From contig NZ_QTTA01000010.1 of assembly GCF_003730275.1 (NCBI RefSeq), positions 1 through 64,000 of the forward strand: a DNA stretch of 64,000 nt. The letters are read 5' to 3'. The stretch comes from Brevundimonas halotolerans (GTDB lineage Bacteria; Pseudomonadota; Alphaproteobacteria; Caulobacterales; Caulobacteraceae). A program made the translations under genes and the position numbers. Shown here in pieces: positions 50,092 through 58,426 of this stretch (positions are counted from its first letter, which is position 1; every line of letters begins with the position of its first letter). The notes beneath the pieces were generated by a model. That model had not been told where the DNA came from. It ran no database searches and was given only the letters and a program-made list of their open reading frames with translations.

Positions 50092-50490
50092 ATGGATATG
50101 ACGCCTGAGTTTATCGTACTGGCCGCCACACTGGTGCTGGCGCTGGTCCAGATTCTGGCCGCCGGTGCTGCGCGTACCGCCGAGCTGGGCGGCAAGTGGA
50201 ATGCCGGGCCGCGCGACGGCAATCCGCCGCCTCCGGGCAAGTTGGCCGGACGGTTGAAGCGGGCCCAGGACAATCTGCTCGAGACCCTGCCGCTGTTCAT
50301 CGCCGCTGTGCTGATGGCGGTGGTGGCCGACAAGACCGGTGAGCTGACGGCGTGGGGCGCTCACCTCTATCTGGCGGCGCGTCTCCTTTATGTGCCGCTC
50401 TATGCCTTTGGCGTGCCCTATGTGCGCAGCCTCGTGTGGATGGGTGGCCTGGCCGGTCTGGTCATGATCATCGCCGCCCTGTTTGTCTGA
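50092..50490 (+). CDS. MAPEG family membrane protein
   Basis: A 132-residue protein with four membrane helices and the MAPEG pattern: an AARTAELGGKWNAGPRDG loop, RLKRAQDNLLETLPLFIAAVL in helix two, and ARLLYVPLYAFGVPYVRSLVW in helices three and four. MAPEG proteins in eukaryotes use glutathione; bacterial ones of this class are mostly uncharacterised. It lies 15 bp after guaB and 9 bp before rsmB, so it is cotranscribed with the guanine cluster. Confidence 0.87.
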   Translation: MDMTPEFIVLAATLVLALVQILAAGAARTAELGGKWNAGPRDGNPPPPGKLAGRLKRAQDNLLETLPLFIAAVLMAVVADKTGELTAWGAHLYLAARLLYVPLYAFGVPYVRSLVWMGGLAGLVMIIAALFV

Positions 50491-50499
50491 AAGAGCTGA

Positions 50500-51759
50500 A
50501 TGACCCCTGCTGCCCGTCTCGCCGCCGCCGCCTCCATCCTGGACTCCATCGCCCAGGGACGCCAACCGGCCGAGGTGGTGGTCAAGGCCTGGGGCCAGCA
50601 GAACCGCTATGCCGGGTCCAAGGACCGCAAGGCGATCGCCGACCGGGTCTATAAGGTCCTGCGTGCGCGCGGACGTCTGTCGTGGATCATGGGCGGACGC
50701 GAGGACGGGCGGGCGCTGGTGATCGGGTCGCTGGCCACACTGGACGGTCTGTCGCTGGAAGAGATCGAGGCGCTGCACACGGGCGAGGGCTATGGCCCGG
50801 GGCCGCTGTCCAAGCACGAGCGGGGACGGCTGGCGATCAAGGACAGCGAGCTGCCCGGCTGGGTCGAGGCGGGCCTGCCCGAATTCGTGGTCGAGGATCT
50901 GAAGGCGACCTTTGGCGAGGGCTGGGCCGCTGAAGCCCACGCACTGATGGCGCCGCGCGCGCCGATCGACCTGCGCATCAACGGCGCCGTGGCCACGGTC
51001 GAGGATGTCGAAGCCGAGCTGCGCGCCGCGGGTCTGTCGCCCGAGCCCATGCCGTGGTCGCCGTGGGGGCTGCGCCTGACGTCGGAGCCGCCGCCCAACA
51101 TTCAGGCGCTGGAGGGCTTCAAGGCCGGACGCTTTGAGGTTCAGGACGAGGGCAGTCAGGTGGTGACCTGGCTGGCGGATGCCCGGCCGGAGATGACGGT
51201 CGTCGACTATTGCGCGGGCGGCGGCGGCAAGACGCTGGCGCTGGCCCAGGCCATGCAGGGCAAGGGCCGGCTGGTCGCCTGCGACGTCGTGCAAAAGCGG
51301 CTGGACAACATCCAGCCGCGGCTGGCGCGCGCCGGGGTCGAGGCCGAGCTGGGGCTGCTGGGCCAGAATGGCGGCGGGGCCGAGGCCCTGAACGGCGAGG
51401 CCGATCTGGTGTTCGTCGATGCGCCGTGCTCGGGCTCGGGCACGCTGCGGCGGCATCCGGAGGAGGCCTGGCGGCTGAAGCCGGACGAGGTCGAGCGGCT
51501 GCACGCCCTGCAGGTCCGGATCATGGGTCAGGCCGCGAAACTGGTGAAGATGGGCGGGCGGCTGGTCTATGTGACCTGCTCGCTGCTGAGCCGCGAGAAT
51601 GAGGCCAGCCTCGATGCGTTCGAGGCGGCCAACCCCGGCTTCCGTCCGGTGCCGGTGACGCCGCCCTGGGCCGAGGGCCCGCAGGCGCGGGTGCGGTTGT
51701 CGCCCGGCTCGACCGGCACCGACGGCTTCTTCTTTGCCGCCTATGAGCGAGGAGAATGA
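50500..51759 (+). CDS. rsmB: 16S rRNA m5C methyltransferase, RsmB/NOP2 family
   Basis: A 419-residue RNA cytosine-C5 methyltransferase. An N-terminal helical region resembling the NusB-like part (SILDSIAQGRQPAEVVVKAW) precedes the SAM-binding VDYCAGGGGKTLALAQAM, FVDAPCSGSGTLRRHPE with the release Cys, and VYVTCSLLSRENEA with the catalytic Cys. The two-cysteine mechanism identifies the NOP2/RsmB family; which rRNA base is modified is not certain. Its stop overlaps the start of the nucleosidase gene. Confidence 0.88.
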   Translation: MTPAARLAAAASILDSIAQGRQPAEVVVKAWGQQNRYAGSKDRKAIADRVYKVLRARGRLSWIMGGREDGRALVIGSLATLDGLSLEEIEALHTGEGYGPGPLSKHERGRLAIKDSELPGWVEAGLPEFVVEDLKATFGEGWAAEAHALMAPRAPIDLRINGAVATVEDVEAELRAAGLSPEPMPWSPWGLRLTSEPPPNIQALEGFKAGRFEVQDEGSQVVTWLADARPEMTVVDYCAGGGGKTLALAQAMQGKGRLVACDVVQKRLDNIQPRLARAGVEAELGLLGQNGGGAEALNGEADLVFVDAPCSGSGTLRRHPEEAWRLKPDEVERLHALQVRIMGQAAKLVKMGGRLVYVTCSLLSRENEASLDAFEAANPGFRPVPVTPPWAEGPQARVRLSPGSTGTDGFFFAAYERGE

Positions 51760-52457
51760 CGGCACGGCTGGAACGCTATGGCGCGGTCACGGTGCTTCCG
51801 GTCATGGCGGCACTGGCCGAGTATGGCGCGGATCTGCGGGCGCGCATCCAGCCGCTGATGACCGGCATCGGTCCCGTTGAGGCCGCAGTCGCTCTGACGG
51901 CGGCCCTGGCCCGGTTGGAGGCGAAGGGTGAGCAGCCTGATCTGATCGTGTCGCTGGGGTCGTGCGGATCGCGGACGCTGGAGCATGCGGCGGTCTATCA
52001 GGCGCACTCGGTCGAGTACCGCGACATGGACGCGAGCGCGCTGGGATTTCCGAAGGGGGTGACGCCGCTGTCGGACCTGCCGGCGACTTTGCCGCTGCCG
52101 TGCCCGATCCCTGGCGTGCCGACCGCGACCCTGTCGACCGGCGCCGATGTGGTGTCGGGCGCAGGCTATGACGCCATCGGTGCCGAGATGGTCGATATGG
52201 AAACCTGGGCGCTGGTGCGGGCGGCGCAGACGTTCGATGTGCCGCTGGTCGCCCTGCGCGGGGTGTCGGACGGTCGGGCCGAGCTGAAGGCGCTGGAGGA
52301 CTGGACGTCCACCCTGCATCACGTCGATGAAAACCTTGCGAACGTCTGGGACCGGCTGGTGGCTGTGCTGGAAGCGCACGGCCTCGCCGCCCTTGATCGT
52401 CGCGCACCTGACCGACTAGACCCCGCCCAACCTGCCGCCCCGGAACCGATCGCATGA
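51756..52457 (+). CDS. 5'-Methylthioadenosine / S-adenosylhomocysteine nucleosidase
   Basis: A 233-residue purine-nucleoside phosphorylase-fold protein. The pattern [32 protein letters not shown] and [16 protein letters not shown], with the catalytic Asp in [11 protein letters not shown], fits MTA/SAH nucleosidase and related phosphorylases. It would recycle by-products of SAM use and release adenine. It is coupled by ATGA overlaps to both rsmB upstream and guaA downstream, joining SAM-dependent rRNA methylation with purine metabolism. Confidence 0.8.
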   Translation: MTARLERYGAVTVLPVMAALAEYGADLRARIQPLMTGIGPVEAAVALTAALARLEAKGEQPDLIVSLGSCGSRTLEHAAVYQAHSVEYRDMDASALGFPKGVTPLSDLPATLPLPCPIPGVPTATLSTGADVVSGAGYDAIGAEMVDMETWALVRAAQTFDVPLVALRGVSDGRAELKALEDWTSTLHHVDENLANVWDRLVAVLEAHGLAALDRRAPDRLDPAQPAAPEPIA

Positions 52458-54013
52458 GCCAGCCCGAACACCAGAAAGTCCTGATCGTCGATTTCGGCAG
52501 TCAGGTGACGCAGCTGATCGCGCGCCGGCTGCGCGAGGCGAAAGTCTATTGCGAGATCCATCCGTTCCAGAAGGCCGAGGCCGCGATGGCGGCCATGAAC
52601 CCGGCGGCGATCATCCTCTCGGGCGGACCCGAGAGCGTGCACGAGGAGGGCAGCCCGCGCGCGCCGCAGGCGGTGTTCGAGGCGGGCGTTCCGGTGCTGG
52701 GCATCTGCTATGGCGAGATGACCATGTGCGAGCAGCTGGGTGGCAAGGTCGAGGGCGGCCATACCCGCGAATTCGGCCGCGCCGAGATCACCGTGCAAAA
52801 GGCTTCGCCCCTGCTGGATGGGTTGGCGGGCGTCGGCGAGGACGAGCCGGTCTGGATGAGCCACGGCGACAAGATCGTCGCCATCCCCGAGGGCTTTGAT
52901 GTGATCGCGACCTCGCCCGGCTCGCCCTATGCGGTGATCGGGGACGAGGCGCGGCGCTTCTACGGCATCCAGTTCCACCCCGAGGTGATGCACACGCCGC
53001 GCGGCGACCGGATGCTGAAGAACTTCACCCACGGCATCGCCGGGCTGAAGGGCGACTGGACCATGGCCGCCTATCGCGAGGAAAAGATCGCCCAGATCCG
53101 CGAGCAGGTGGGGGATGCGAAAGTCATCTGCGGCCTGTCGGGTGGGGTCGACAGTTCGGTGGCGGCGGTGCTGATCCATGAGGCCATCGGCGACCAGCTG
53201 ACCTGTGTGTTCGTCGACACCGGCCTGCTGCGCAAGGATGAGGCCAAACAGGTAACGACCCTGTTCCGGGAGCACTATAACATCCCGCTGATCCACGTTG
53301 ATGCGTCGAAGGAATTCCTCGGCGAACTGGCCGGACAGGCGGACCCTGAGACCAAGCGCAAGATCATCGGACGGGTCTTCATCGAAATCTTCGACCGGGA
53401 GTCGAGCAAGATCGAGGGCGCCGAATTCCTGGCCCAGGGGACTCTGTATCCCGATGTGATCGAGAGCGTGTCCTCGTCGAGCGGCAAGGCCCATGTGATC
53501 AAGAGCCACCACAATGTCGGGGGGCTGCCGGACTATATGAAGCTGAAACTGGTCGAGCCGCTGCGCGAACTGTTCAAGGACGAGGTGCGGGCGCTGGGCC
53601 GCGAACTGGGCCTGAGCGACGCCTTTGTCGGCCGCCATCCCTTTCCCGGGCCGGGCCTGGCCATCCGCATCCCCGGCGAAATCACGCCGGACGCCGTCGC
53701 GACCCTGCAGGAGGCCGACGCCATCTATCTGGACGAAATCCGCAAGGCGGGCCTGTACGATGACATCTGGCAGGCGTTCGCCGTGCTGCTGCCGGTCAAG
53801 ACGGTCGGGGTGATGGGCGACGCCCGGACCTATGAGAAGGTGCTGGCCCTGCGCGCCGTCACCTCGACCGACGGCATGACAGCGGACTTCTTCGAGTTCC
53901 CGTGGGACGTGCTGGGCAAGACCGCGACGCGGATCGTCAACGAAGTGCGTGGCGTGAACCGCGTGGTCTATGATGTGACGTCCAAGCCCCCGGGCACGAT
54001 CGAGTGGGAGTGA
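52454..54013 (+). CDS. guaA: GMP synthase (glutamine-hydrolysing)
   Basis: A 519-residue enzyme aminating XMP to GMP. The N-terminal glutaminase has ILSGGPESV, the nucleophile Cys85 in [17 protein letters not shown] and FHPEVMHT. The ATP-pyrophosphatase domain has [14 protein letters not shown], and the dimerisation domain ends [17 protein letters not shown]. It completes the guaB-to-guaA run and starts by ATGA overlap with the nucleosidase gene. Confidence 0.98.
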   Translation: MSQPEHQKVLIVDFGSQVTQLIARRLREAKVYCEIHPFQKAEAAMAAMNPAAIILSGGPESVHEEGSPRAPQAVFEAGVPVLGICYGEMTMCEQLGGKVEGGHTREFGRAEITVQKASPLLDGLAGVGEDEPVWMSHGDKIVAIPEGFDVIATSPGSPYAVIGDEARRFYGIQFHPEVMHTPRGDRMLKNFTHGIAGLKGDWTMAAYREEKIAQIREQVGDAKVICGLSGGVDSSVAAVLIHEAIGDQLTCVFVDTGLLRKDEAKQVTTLFREHYNIPLIHVDASKEFLGELAGQADPETKRKIIGRVFIEIFDRESSKIEGAEFLAQGTLYPDVIESVSSSSGKAHVIKSHHNVGGLPDYMKLKLVEPLRELFKDEVRALGRELGLSDAFVGRHPFPGPGLAIRIPGEITPDAVATLQEADAIYLDEIRKAGLYDDIWQAFAVLLPVKTVGVMGDARTYEKVLALRAVTSTDGMTADFFEFPWDVLGKTATRIVNEVRGVNRVVYDVTSKPPGTIEWE

Positions 54014-54017
54014 GGAT

Positions 54018-54725
54018 ATGTGGTTCTGGACGTCGCTTGCTTTGCTGCTGCCGCTGGATCCGTCGATGGAAGGCGCTTCACCGTTGATCGACCGTCCGGC
54101 GGTCATAACGAACCCTCAGTGGGCCGAGAAGCCGATTGCTCCGCTCATGTCGCTCGCCGACACGTACGGGATTGAGAGCGGGCGCTATGTCGTCGAGTGC
54201 GAGAACCCTGCAAGCAGAGCCGTCATTGGCTGTGAAGCCACACTCGTCGGCGAGCAGTCGATATCCAGTGGCGACCCCCACATCGAAACACGGGTGGGGT
54301 ATGCGACCGGGGGCCTGTGGCTCACGCCGGCGCAGTTCGATGGCTTGGCCATTTGGTCGCTCGTGTCCTTCGAGGTCAGGTTCGCGACGGTTGATGGGCA
54401 ACGCACGGTCCAAGTATCGGACATCGTCTGTGTCCGCTGCCTCACCCAAGAATACGGCGAAGAGGCGAGCCCCGAGGTGGTGCGCAAGAATCAGGCGGAC
54501 TTCCCGCTCGAAGCAGCCCGGATCGGCGAGCGGTCGGGCTACGCCGTTCTTCGCTGCCGCGCCAATGGGACAGCTCCCGTGACAGAGTGCAGTGTCTGGT
54601 TGGAGAGGCCGTTCGGTTTGGGCTTCGGCCGTGAGGCCCTCAAAGCGGCTCAGGAAAACCGCCTGGAACCCCTTATGGGAGCATCAGGGCTGGTCAGATT
54701 CGTGGTCCCGTTTGAGGCGGAGTGA
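54018..54725 (+). CDS. Hypothetical protein with two TonB-C-terminal-like repeats
   Basis: A 235-residue protein with a short hydrophobic N-terminus (MWFWTSLALLLPLDP). Two similar segments follow: GRYVVECENPASRAVIGCEA near residue 55 and GYAVLRCRANGTAPVTECSV near 174, the latter followed by ERPFGLGFGREALKAAQ. This G-x-V-x-x-x-C...C-x-V pattern with a trailing helix resembles the TonB C-terminal domain. It lies only 4 bp after guaA, but its codon use is less GC-biased. Family is tentative and function unknown. Confidence 0.6.
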   Translation: MWFWTSLALLLPLDPSMEGASPLIDRPAVITNPQWAEKPIAPLMSLADTYGIESGRYVVECENPASRAVIGCEATLVGEQSISSGDPHIETRVGYATGGLWLTPAQFDGLAIWSLVSFEVRFATVDGQRTVQVSDIVCVRCLTQEYGEEASPEVVRKNQADFPLEAARIGERSGYAVLRCRANGTAPVTECSVWLERPFGLGFGREALKAAQENRLEPLMGASGLVRFVVPFEAE

Positions 54726-54758
54726 CGGACTTCAGGCAGCCGCCGGAGTAGCATAGGT

Positions 54759-55553
54759 CTAGTCGATCAACCCCAACGCGCCGGCGCTGCGGTACAGCAT
54801 ATAGGCGGCGACGACGAAGATCAGGCTGGCGAAGACGGTGTTGAGCGCGCCCTTGTGGGTCGAGAGGGTCTTGGCGAGGCCTGCGCCGATCAGACCCCCG
54901 ACCAGACCGCCGCCGATGAAGATCCCGGCCAGCGGCCAGTCGACCCAGCCGGACAGGGCATAGTTGGCCGCCGTGGTCAGCCCGAACGCGGTGACGCCGA
55001 CCAGCGACGAGCCGACCGCGTAGAAGATCGGCATACGGGTGGCGTACATCAGGCTGGGCACGATCAGGAAGCCGCCGCCGATGCCGAAAAAGCCGGACAG
55101 TATGCCGGTGGCGGTGCCGGTGGCGATCAGTTTGGGTGCATTGCCGGCGGTCAGGGTCACATCCGGGTCGCCGTCGCCCTTGCGTCCGCGCAGCATCAGC
55201 ACGCCGACGATCACCATCAGCACGGCAAACAGAGCCAGCAGCTTCTGGCCGTCCACGGCCTTGCCCAGGGTCGAGCCCAGCAGGGCACCCACGACCCCGG
55301 CCGCAGCAAACAGGCCGGCGATCTTCCACTTGATCGTGCCGTGACGCGCGTGGGGGATCAGATTGAGCGCGGCATTGGCGGCCACCGCCAGCGCGCTGGT
55401 GCCGATAGCCAGATGCGGCTCCTTCACTCCGACCAGATAGACGATCAGGGGCACGGCCAAGATTGAGCCACCTCCGCCGACGAGGCCGAGGGAAAAGCCG
55501 ACCAGCGACCCGGCGGCCGCGCCGAGCCCGTACTGCAAGAGGGAAAGGTCCAC
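54759..55553 (-). CDS. TauE/SafE (TSUP) family sulfite/organosulfur exporter
   Basis: A 264-residue polytopic membrane protein starting at the GTG at 55553, which has AAGGAG 7 bp ahead. It shows the TSUP motifs SLGLVGGGGSILAVPLIVYLVG, GTSALAVAANAALN, GILSGFFGIGGGFLIVPSLM and GLTTAANYAL. TSUP proteins export sulfite, thiosulfate or sulfoacetate. It is the last gene of the persulfide-detoxification operon and probably removes the sulfite or thiosulfate produced by the upstream enzymes. Confidence 0.9.
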   Translation of the reverse strand: MDLSLLQYGLGAAAGSLVGFSLGLVGGGGSILAVPLIVYLVGVKEPHLAIGTSALAVAANAALNLIPHARHGTIKWKIAGLFAAAGVVGALLGSTLGKAVDGQKLLALFAVLMVIVGVLMLRGRKGDGDPDVTLTAGNAPKLIATGTATGILSGFFGIGGGFLIVPSLMYATRMPIFYAVGSSLVGVTAFGLTTAANYALSGWVDWPLAGIFIGGGLVGGLIGAGLAKTLSTHKGALNTVFASLIFVVAAYMLYRSAGALGLID

Positions 55554-55563
55554 GCGGGACTCC

Positions 55564-55971
55564 TTAGAGCCGGGGACGCAGGCCCGACAGGTCATAGCCG
55601 GCGTCGCGCGCGGCGGCGATCAGGGTGTCGGGGTCTGAAGACGGCGCCCTGGACAGCGCCCACAGCATGGCAGTCCGGGTGCCGCTGCGACAGAAGCCGA
55701 AAATCGGGCCGGGCAGGGTGTCGAGGGCGTCGGCCATGGCTGCGACGTCGTCCGGGCCGATGCCGGCGCCGGTGACGGGGATGTGGCGGAAGGCGAGGCC
55801 GTGCTTTTCGGCAGCGGCCTTCATGTCTGCCGCGCTGGGCTGACCGGGCTCCTCGCCGTCGGGGCGGTTGGAGATGATCGCGCGAAAACCGGCGGCGGCG
55901 ACGATGGCTACCTCTTCCGGTGCGATCTGGGGTGAGGTGCTGAGACCCTCGTCAAGCGGGCGTCCGGCCAT
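55564..55971 (-). CDS. TIGR01244-family sulfur transferase (Blh phosphatase-like domain)
   Basis: A 135-residue protein with the DSP-like DUF442 fold: LSTSPQIAPEEVAIVAAAGF, ISNRPDGEEPGQP, FRHIPVTGAG, and the P-loop GFCRSGTRTAMLWALS with a catalytic Cys-x5-Arg. In TIGR01244 proteins this Cys probably carries persulfide sulfur. It stands alone here, whereas in some bacteria the same domain is fused to the persulfide dioxygenase (Blh). It belongs to the bigR-controlled operon. Confidence 0.9.
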   Translation of the reverse strand: MAGRPLDEGLSTSPQIAPEEVAIVAAAGFRAIISNRPDGEEPGQPSAADMKAAAEKHGLAFRHIPVTGAGIGPDDVAAMADALDTLPGPIFGFCRSGTRTAMLWALSRAPSSDPDTLIAAARDAGYDLSGLRPRL

Positions 55972-55999
55972 GATGTCCTCCGTTGATTGTCTTGTTGCG

Positions 56000-56416
56000 T
56001 CAGGCCGAGCGGCCTGCAGTGAAGCGGAACAGTGTCATGCCGGCCAGCATGGCGACGACGAAGATCGCGGCCTGCCAGCTGGCGGTGGTCAGGGCCGCCA
56101 GCGCCGGGCCGGGGCACAGGCCGACCAGTCCCCAGCCGAGGCCGAACAGGATGGCGCCGCCGATCAGGGGCCGGTCGATCAGGCGGCTGGCCGGGACCCG
56201 GAACTCGTCAGCCAGTACGGGGGCGTGCATCCGCCGGTGGATCAGATAAGCCAGCCCGGACGGGATCAGGGCGCCGCCCATGACGAAGGCCAGCGACGGG
56301 TCCCAGTCACCGGTCACGTCCAGGAAGGCCAGGACGCGGGCGGGATTGACCATGTCGGAGATGATCATGCCGGCGCCGAACAGCACGCCGCAGAGAATGG
56401 CGATGAGCAGGCGCAT
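56000..56416 (-). CDS. DUF6691 / YeeE-YedE C-terminal half membrane protein
   Basis: A 138-residue protein of four membrane helices with GVLFGAGMIISDMVNPARVLAFLDVTGDWDPSL and LFGLGWGLVGLCPGPAL. This is one of the two halves of a YeeE/YedE-type sulfur-compound channel, whose conserved cysteine (LCPGP) is thought to pass thiosulfate. The partner half is the next gene upstream, separated by only 1 bp between stop and start. Confidence 0.9.
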   Translation of the reverse strand: MRLLIAILCGVLFGAGMIISDMVNPARVLAFLDVTGDWDPSLAFVMGGALIPSGLAYLIHRRMHAPVLADEFRVPASRLIDRPLIGGAILFGLGWGLVGLCPGPALAALTTASWQAAIFVVAMLAGMTLFRFTAGRSA

Positions 56417-56417
56417 C

Positions 56418-56846
56418 TCAGATCATCCCCGTCAGATGGCGGGTGACGAAGACGGTCAGGGCCGCTGTCGCCATGAACAGGCCCGTGGCCGCAAGCGAAC
56501 GTGGCGACAGCCGGGCGATGCCGCAGACGCCGTGGCCGCTGGTGCAGCCGGACCCCCAACGGGTGCCGAACCCGACCAGCAGTCCGCCGACGATCAACAG
56601 CGGCAGACTGGAGGTGACGAAGACCTCGGGCGTGCGGATCACCAGACCGGCCAGCAGGGCCCCGCCCAGCAGACCGCCGAGGAAGCCGAGGCTGAGCCCG
56701 CGAGGGCCGCTGCCGCCCAGACGCAGGCCACTGGCCATCAGGCCCGAAATACCGGCCACGCGGCCATGCATCAGCAGGAACAGGCCAGCCGAAGCGCCGA
56801 CCAGCAAGCCGCCGGTCAGCGGCCAGATATAGGAGATGGGCTCCAT
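56418..56846 (-). CDS. YeeE/YedE N-terminal half membrane protein
   Basis: A 142-residue membrane protein, [20 protein letters not shown] with [14 protein letters not shown] and the conserved-Cys motif [26 protein letters not shown]. YeeE-type proteins import thiosulfate or related sulfur compounds across the inner membrane. With the DUF6691 gene it reconstitutes a split channel. The start at 56846 follows GGAG-like sequence and lies 11 bp after the dioxygenase stop. Confidence 0.9.
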   Translation of the reverse strand: MEPISYIWPLTGGLLVGASAGLFLLMHGRVAGISGLMASGLRLGGSGPRGLSLGFLGGLLGGALLAGLVIRTPEVFVTSSLPLLIVGGLLVGFGTRWGSGCTSGHGVCGIARLSPRSLAATGLFMATAALTVFVTRHLTGMI

Positions 56847-56857
56847 AAGCTCGGGTC

Positions 56858-57799
56858 CTAAAGGGTGTTGAGGGGCAGCTTGAGGTAGCGGGTGCCGTTC
56901 GATTCCGGCTCGGGCGGGCGGCCGCCGTTCATATTGACCTGAACCGACGGCAAGATCAGCCGGGGCATGGCCAGGGTCGCGTCCCTCTGGGTGCGCATGG
57001 TGACGAACTCGTCCTCGCTGATGCCTTCGCGCACGTGGATATTGCCGGTGCGCTCGGCCCCGATCGTGGTTTCCCAGGCGAACTCGGTGCGGCCCGGGGG
57101 CGCCTTGTAATCGTGGCACAGGAACACCCGCGCCTCGTCCGGCAGGCTGAGCAGCCGATGGATCGAGCGATAGAGGGTGCGGGCGTCGCCGCCGGGGAAG
57201 TCGCAACGGGCGGTGCCATAGTCGGGCATGAACAGGGTATCGCCCGGGAAGACCGCATCGCCGATCACATAGGCCAGACAGGCGGGGGTGTGACCGGGTA
57301 CATGCAGAACCGTGGCCTCAAGCGTGCCGACGGTGAAGCGGTCGCCGTCGTTGAACAGCTGGTCAAACTGGCTGCCGTCGCGACGGAATTCGGTGCCTTC
57401 GTTGAAGATCTTGCCGAACACCTCCTGCACCGTCACGATTTCATGGCCGATGGCGAGGCGTCCGCCCAGCTTTTCCTGAAGATAGGGGGCGGCCGACAGG
57501 TGGTCGGCGTGGGCGTGGGTTTCCAGCAGCCATTCGATGGTCAGGTCCTCGGCCTCGACATGGGCGACGAGCGCATCGGCCGAGGCATGGGAGGTGCGGC
57601 CCGACGGCGGGTCAAAGTCGAGGACGCTGTCGATCAGCGCCGCCTTCTTCGTCGCCGGGTCATGCACGATATGGCTGACGGTAAAGGTGGCCTCGTCGAA
57701 GAAGGATTTGACGATCGGTCGTTTGGCGGGATCCGCAAGGGCGGCGGTGATCGCCGCGGCGGCATGATCGCGGGCGGTGTCGGGGGAGGGGGCGGACAT
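56858..57799 (-). CDS. Persulfide dioxygenase-like metallo-beta-lactamase hydrolase
   Basis: A 313-residue MBL-fold protein. The metal ligands are THAHADH (94-100), the His in [18 protein letters not shown] and the Asp in [21 protein letters not shown]; this last segment is characteristic of ETHE1/Blh/SdoA-type persulfide dioxygenases, which oxidise glutathione persulfide to sulfite with one iron. C-terminal [12 protein letters not shown] fits as well. It is the first gene of the operon that includes YeeE/YedE, TIGR01244 and TauE genes and is divergent from the bigR-like gene. Confidence 0.92.
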   Translation of the reverse strand: MSAPSPDTARDHAAAAITAALADPAKRPIVKSFFDEATFTVSHIVHDPATKKAALIDSVLDFDPPSGRTSHASADALVAHVEAEDLTIEWLLETHAHADHLSAAPYLQEKLGGRLAIGHEIVTVQEVFGKIFNEGTEFRRDGSQFDQLFNDGDRFTVGTLEATVLHVPGHTPACLAYVIGDAVFPGDTLFMPDYGTARCDFPGGDARTLYRSIHRLLSLPDEARVFLCHDYKAPPGRTEFAWETTIGAERTGNIHVREGISEDEFVTMRTQRDATLAMPRLILPSVQVNMNGGRPPEPESNGTRYLKLPLNTL

Positions 57800-57825
57800 C
57801 AGAAATCTCCGTGCTGTGGAGACCC

Positions 57826-57853
57826 GATATAAACAGTTTCATAATTACTGCAA
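57826..57853 (-). promoter_or_regulatory. Promoter of the persulfide-detoxification operon
   Basis: On the reverse strand, TTGCAG (57853-57848) and TATATC (57831-57826) are 16 bp apart and lie 27 bp ahead of the dioxygenase ATG, with a GGAG ribosome site between. The -35 hexamer falls inside the palindromic operator at 57841-57865, the usual arrangement for a repressor that blocks polymerase. Confidence 0.65.
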
Positions 57854-57865
57854 GTATGTAATTAT
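57841..57865. promoter_or_regulatory. Operator palindrome for the BigR/SqrR-type regulator
   Basis: ATAATTAC (57841-57848) and GTAATTAT (57858-57865) are perfect 8-bp inverted arms around a 9-bp spacer (TGCAAGTAT). AT-rich dyads of this kind bind ArsR-family winged-helix dimers such as BigR. It overlaps the leftward -35 hexamer and lies 9 bp before the regulator's own ATG, so it should repress both directions. Confidence 0.75.
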
Positions 57866-57874
57866 CTGGACGTG

Positions 57875-58252
57875 ATGACCCAGCTTCCCCATATGGACGC
57901 CATGAGCGCCGAGACCCTTCCCCTGCCTGACGTACAGGCCATGGTCCGTCTGAAGGCCAAGGCCCCGGAGGCCGCCGACCTGCTTCGGCAGATGGCCAAT
58001 CCCACGCGTCTGCTGATCCTGTGCCACGTTGTGCATCAGGAGCGGGCGGTCGGCGAGATGGAACGCGACCTGGGACTGAAGCAGCCGGGCCTGTCGCAGC
58101 AACTGGCCGAGCTGCGTCAGGCCGGTCTGGTCAAGACCCGGCGGGAGTCGCGCTCGATCTACTATTCCATTGCCGATGCGCGGGTGCAGGCCCTGATGGG
58201 TATGCTCCACGACATCTTCTGTGCCGTGCCGGACGACGATCAGCCGGCGTAG
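57875..58252 (+). CDS. bigR: ArsR-family persulfide-responsive repressor (BigR/SqrR type)
   Basis: A 125-residue winged-helix protein (ATG 57875; a GTG at 57872 adds one residue). The DNA-binding part shows LLRQMANPTRLLILCHVV, LKQPGLSQQLAELRQAGLVKTRRES and SIYYSIAD. Cysteines at 50 and 116 (LLILCH and HDIFCAV) are 66 residues apart, matching the C41/C107 pair that forms the tetrasulfide switch in SqrR. No ribosome site is evident, so translation may be leaderless. It faces the persulfide operon it probably represses; its last 13 bp overlap a gene remnant. Confidence 0.9.
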   Translation: MTQLPHMDAMSAETLPLPDVQAMVRLKAKAPEAADLLRQMANPTRLLILCHVVHQERAVGEMERDLGLKQPGLSQQLAELRQAGLVKTRRESRSIYYSIADARVQALMGMLHDIFCAVPDDDQPA

Positions 58253-58365
58253 GCGGCCTCGAGCGCGGCGATGTCCAGCCGCTTCATCTCCATCATGGCG
58301 TGAAACACCCGCTTGGCCCGCGCCGGGTCGGGGTCTGACAGCATGGCCGGCATGACCAGTGGCAT
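58240..58365 (-). pseudogene. Remnant of a PhnB/VOC-family gene (C-terminal 41 codons)
   Basis: The reverse strand encodes only the last piece of a VOC protein: VMPAMLSDPDPARAKRVF then MMEMKRLDIAALEAAYAG and a stop. This is the characteristic C-terminus of PhnB-like (3-demethylubiquinone methyltransferase-like) glyoxalase-fold proteins (DPDP..A.RV..AM..M.K.DIAALE). A TAA closes the frame shortly upstream, so the N-terminal two-thirds is missing. It appears to be the stub left after a deletion or insertion beside bigR. Confidence 0.6.
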
Positions 58366-58426
58366 TTGACCTATGTCGATTTGGCTTTAACGTTCGCTGG
58401 CTGGCACGGAGCGGGGGGCAACAGCC

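Noticed and set aside
56000..56846. Frameshift splitting a single YeeE/YedE gene
   Set aside because: Both halves have their own start, family (YeeE/YedE and DUF6691) and conserved-Cys motif; two-gene versions are normal.
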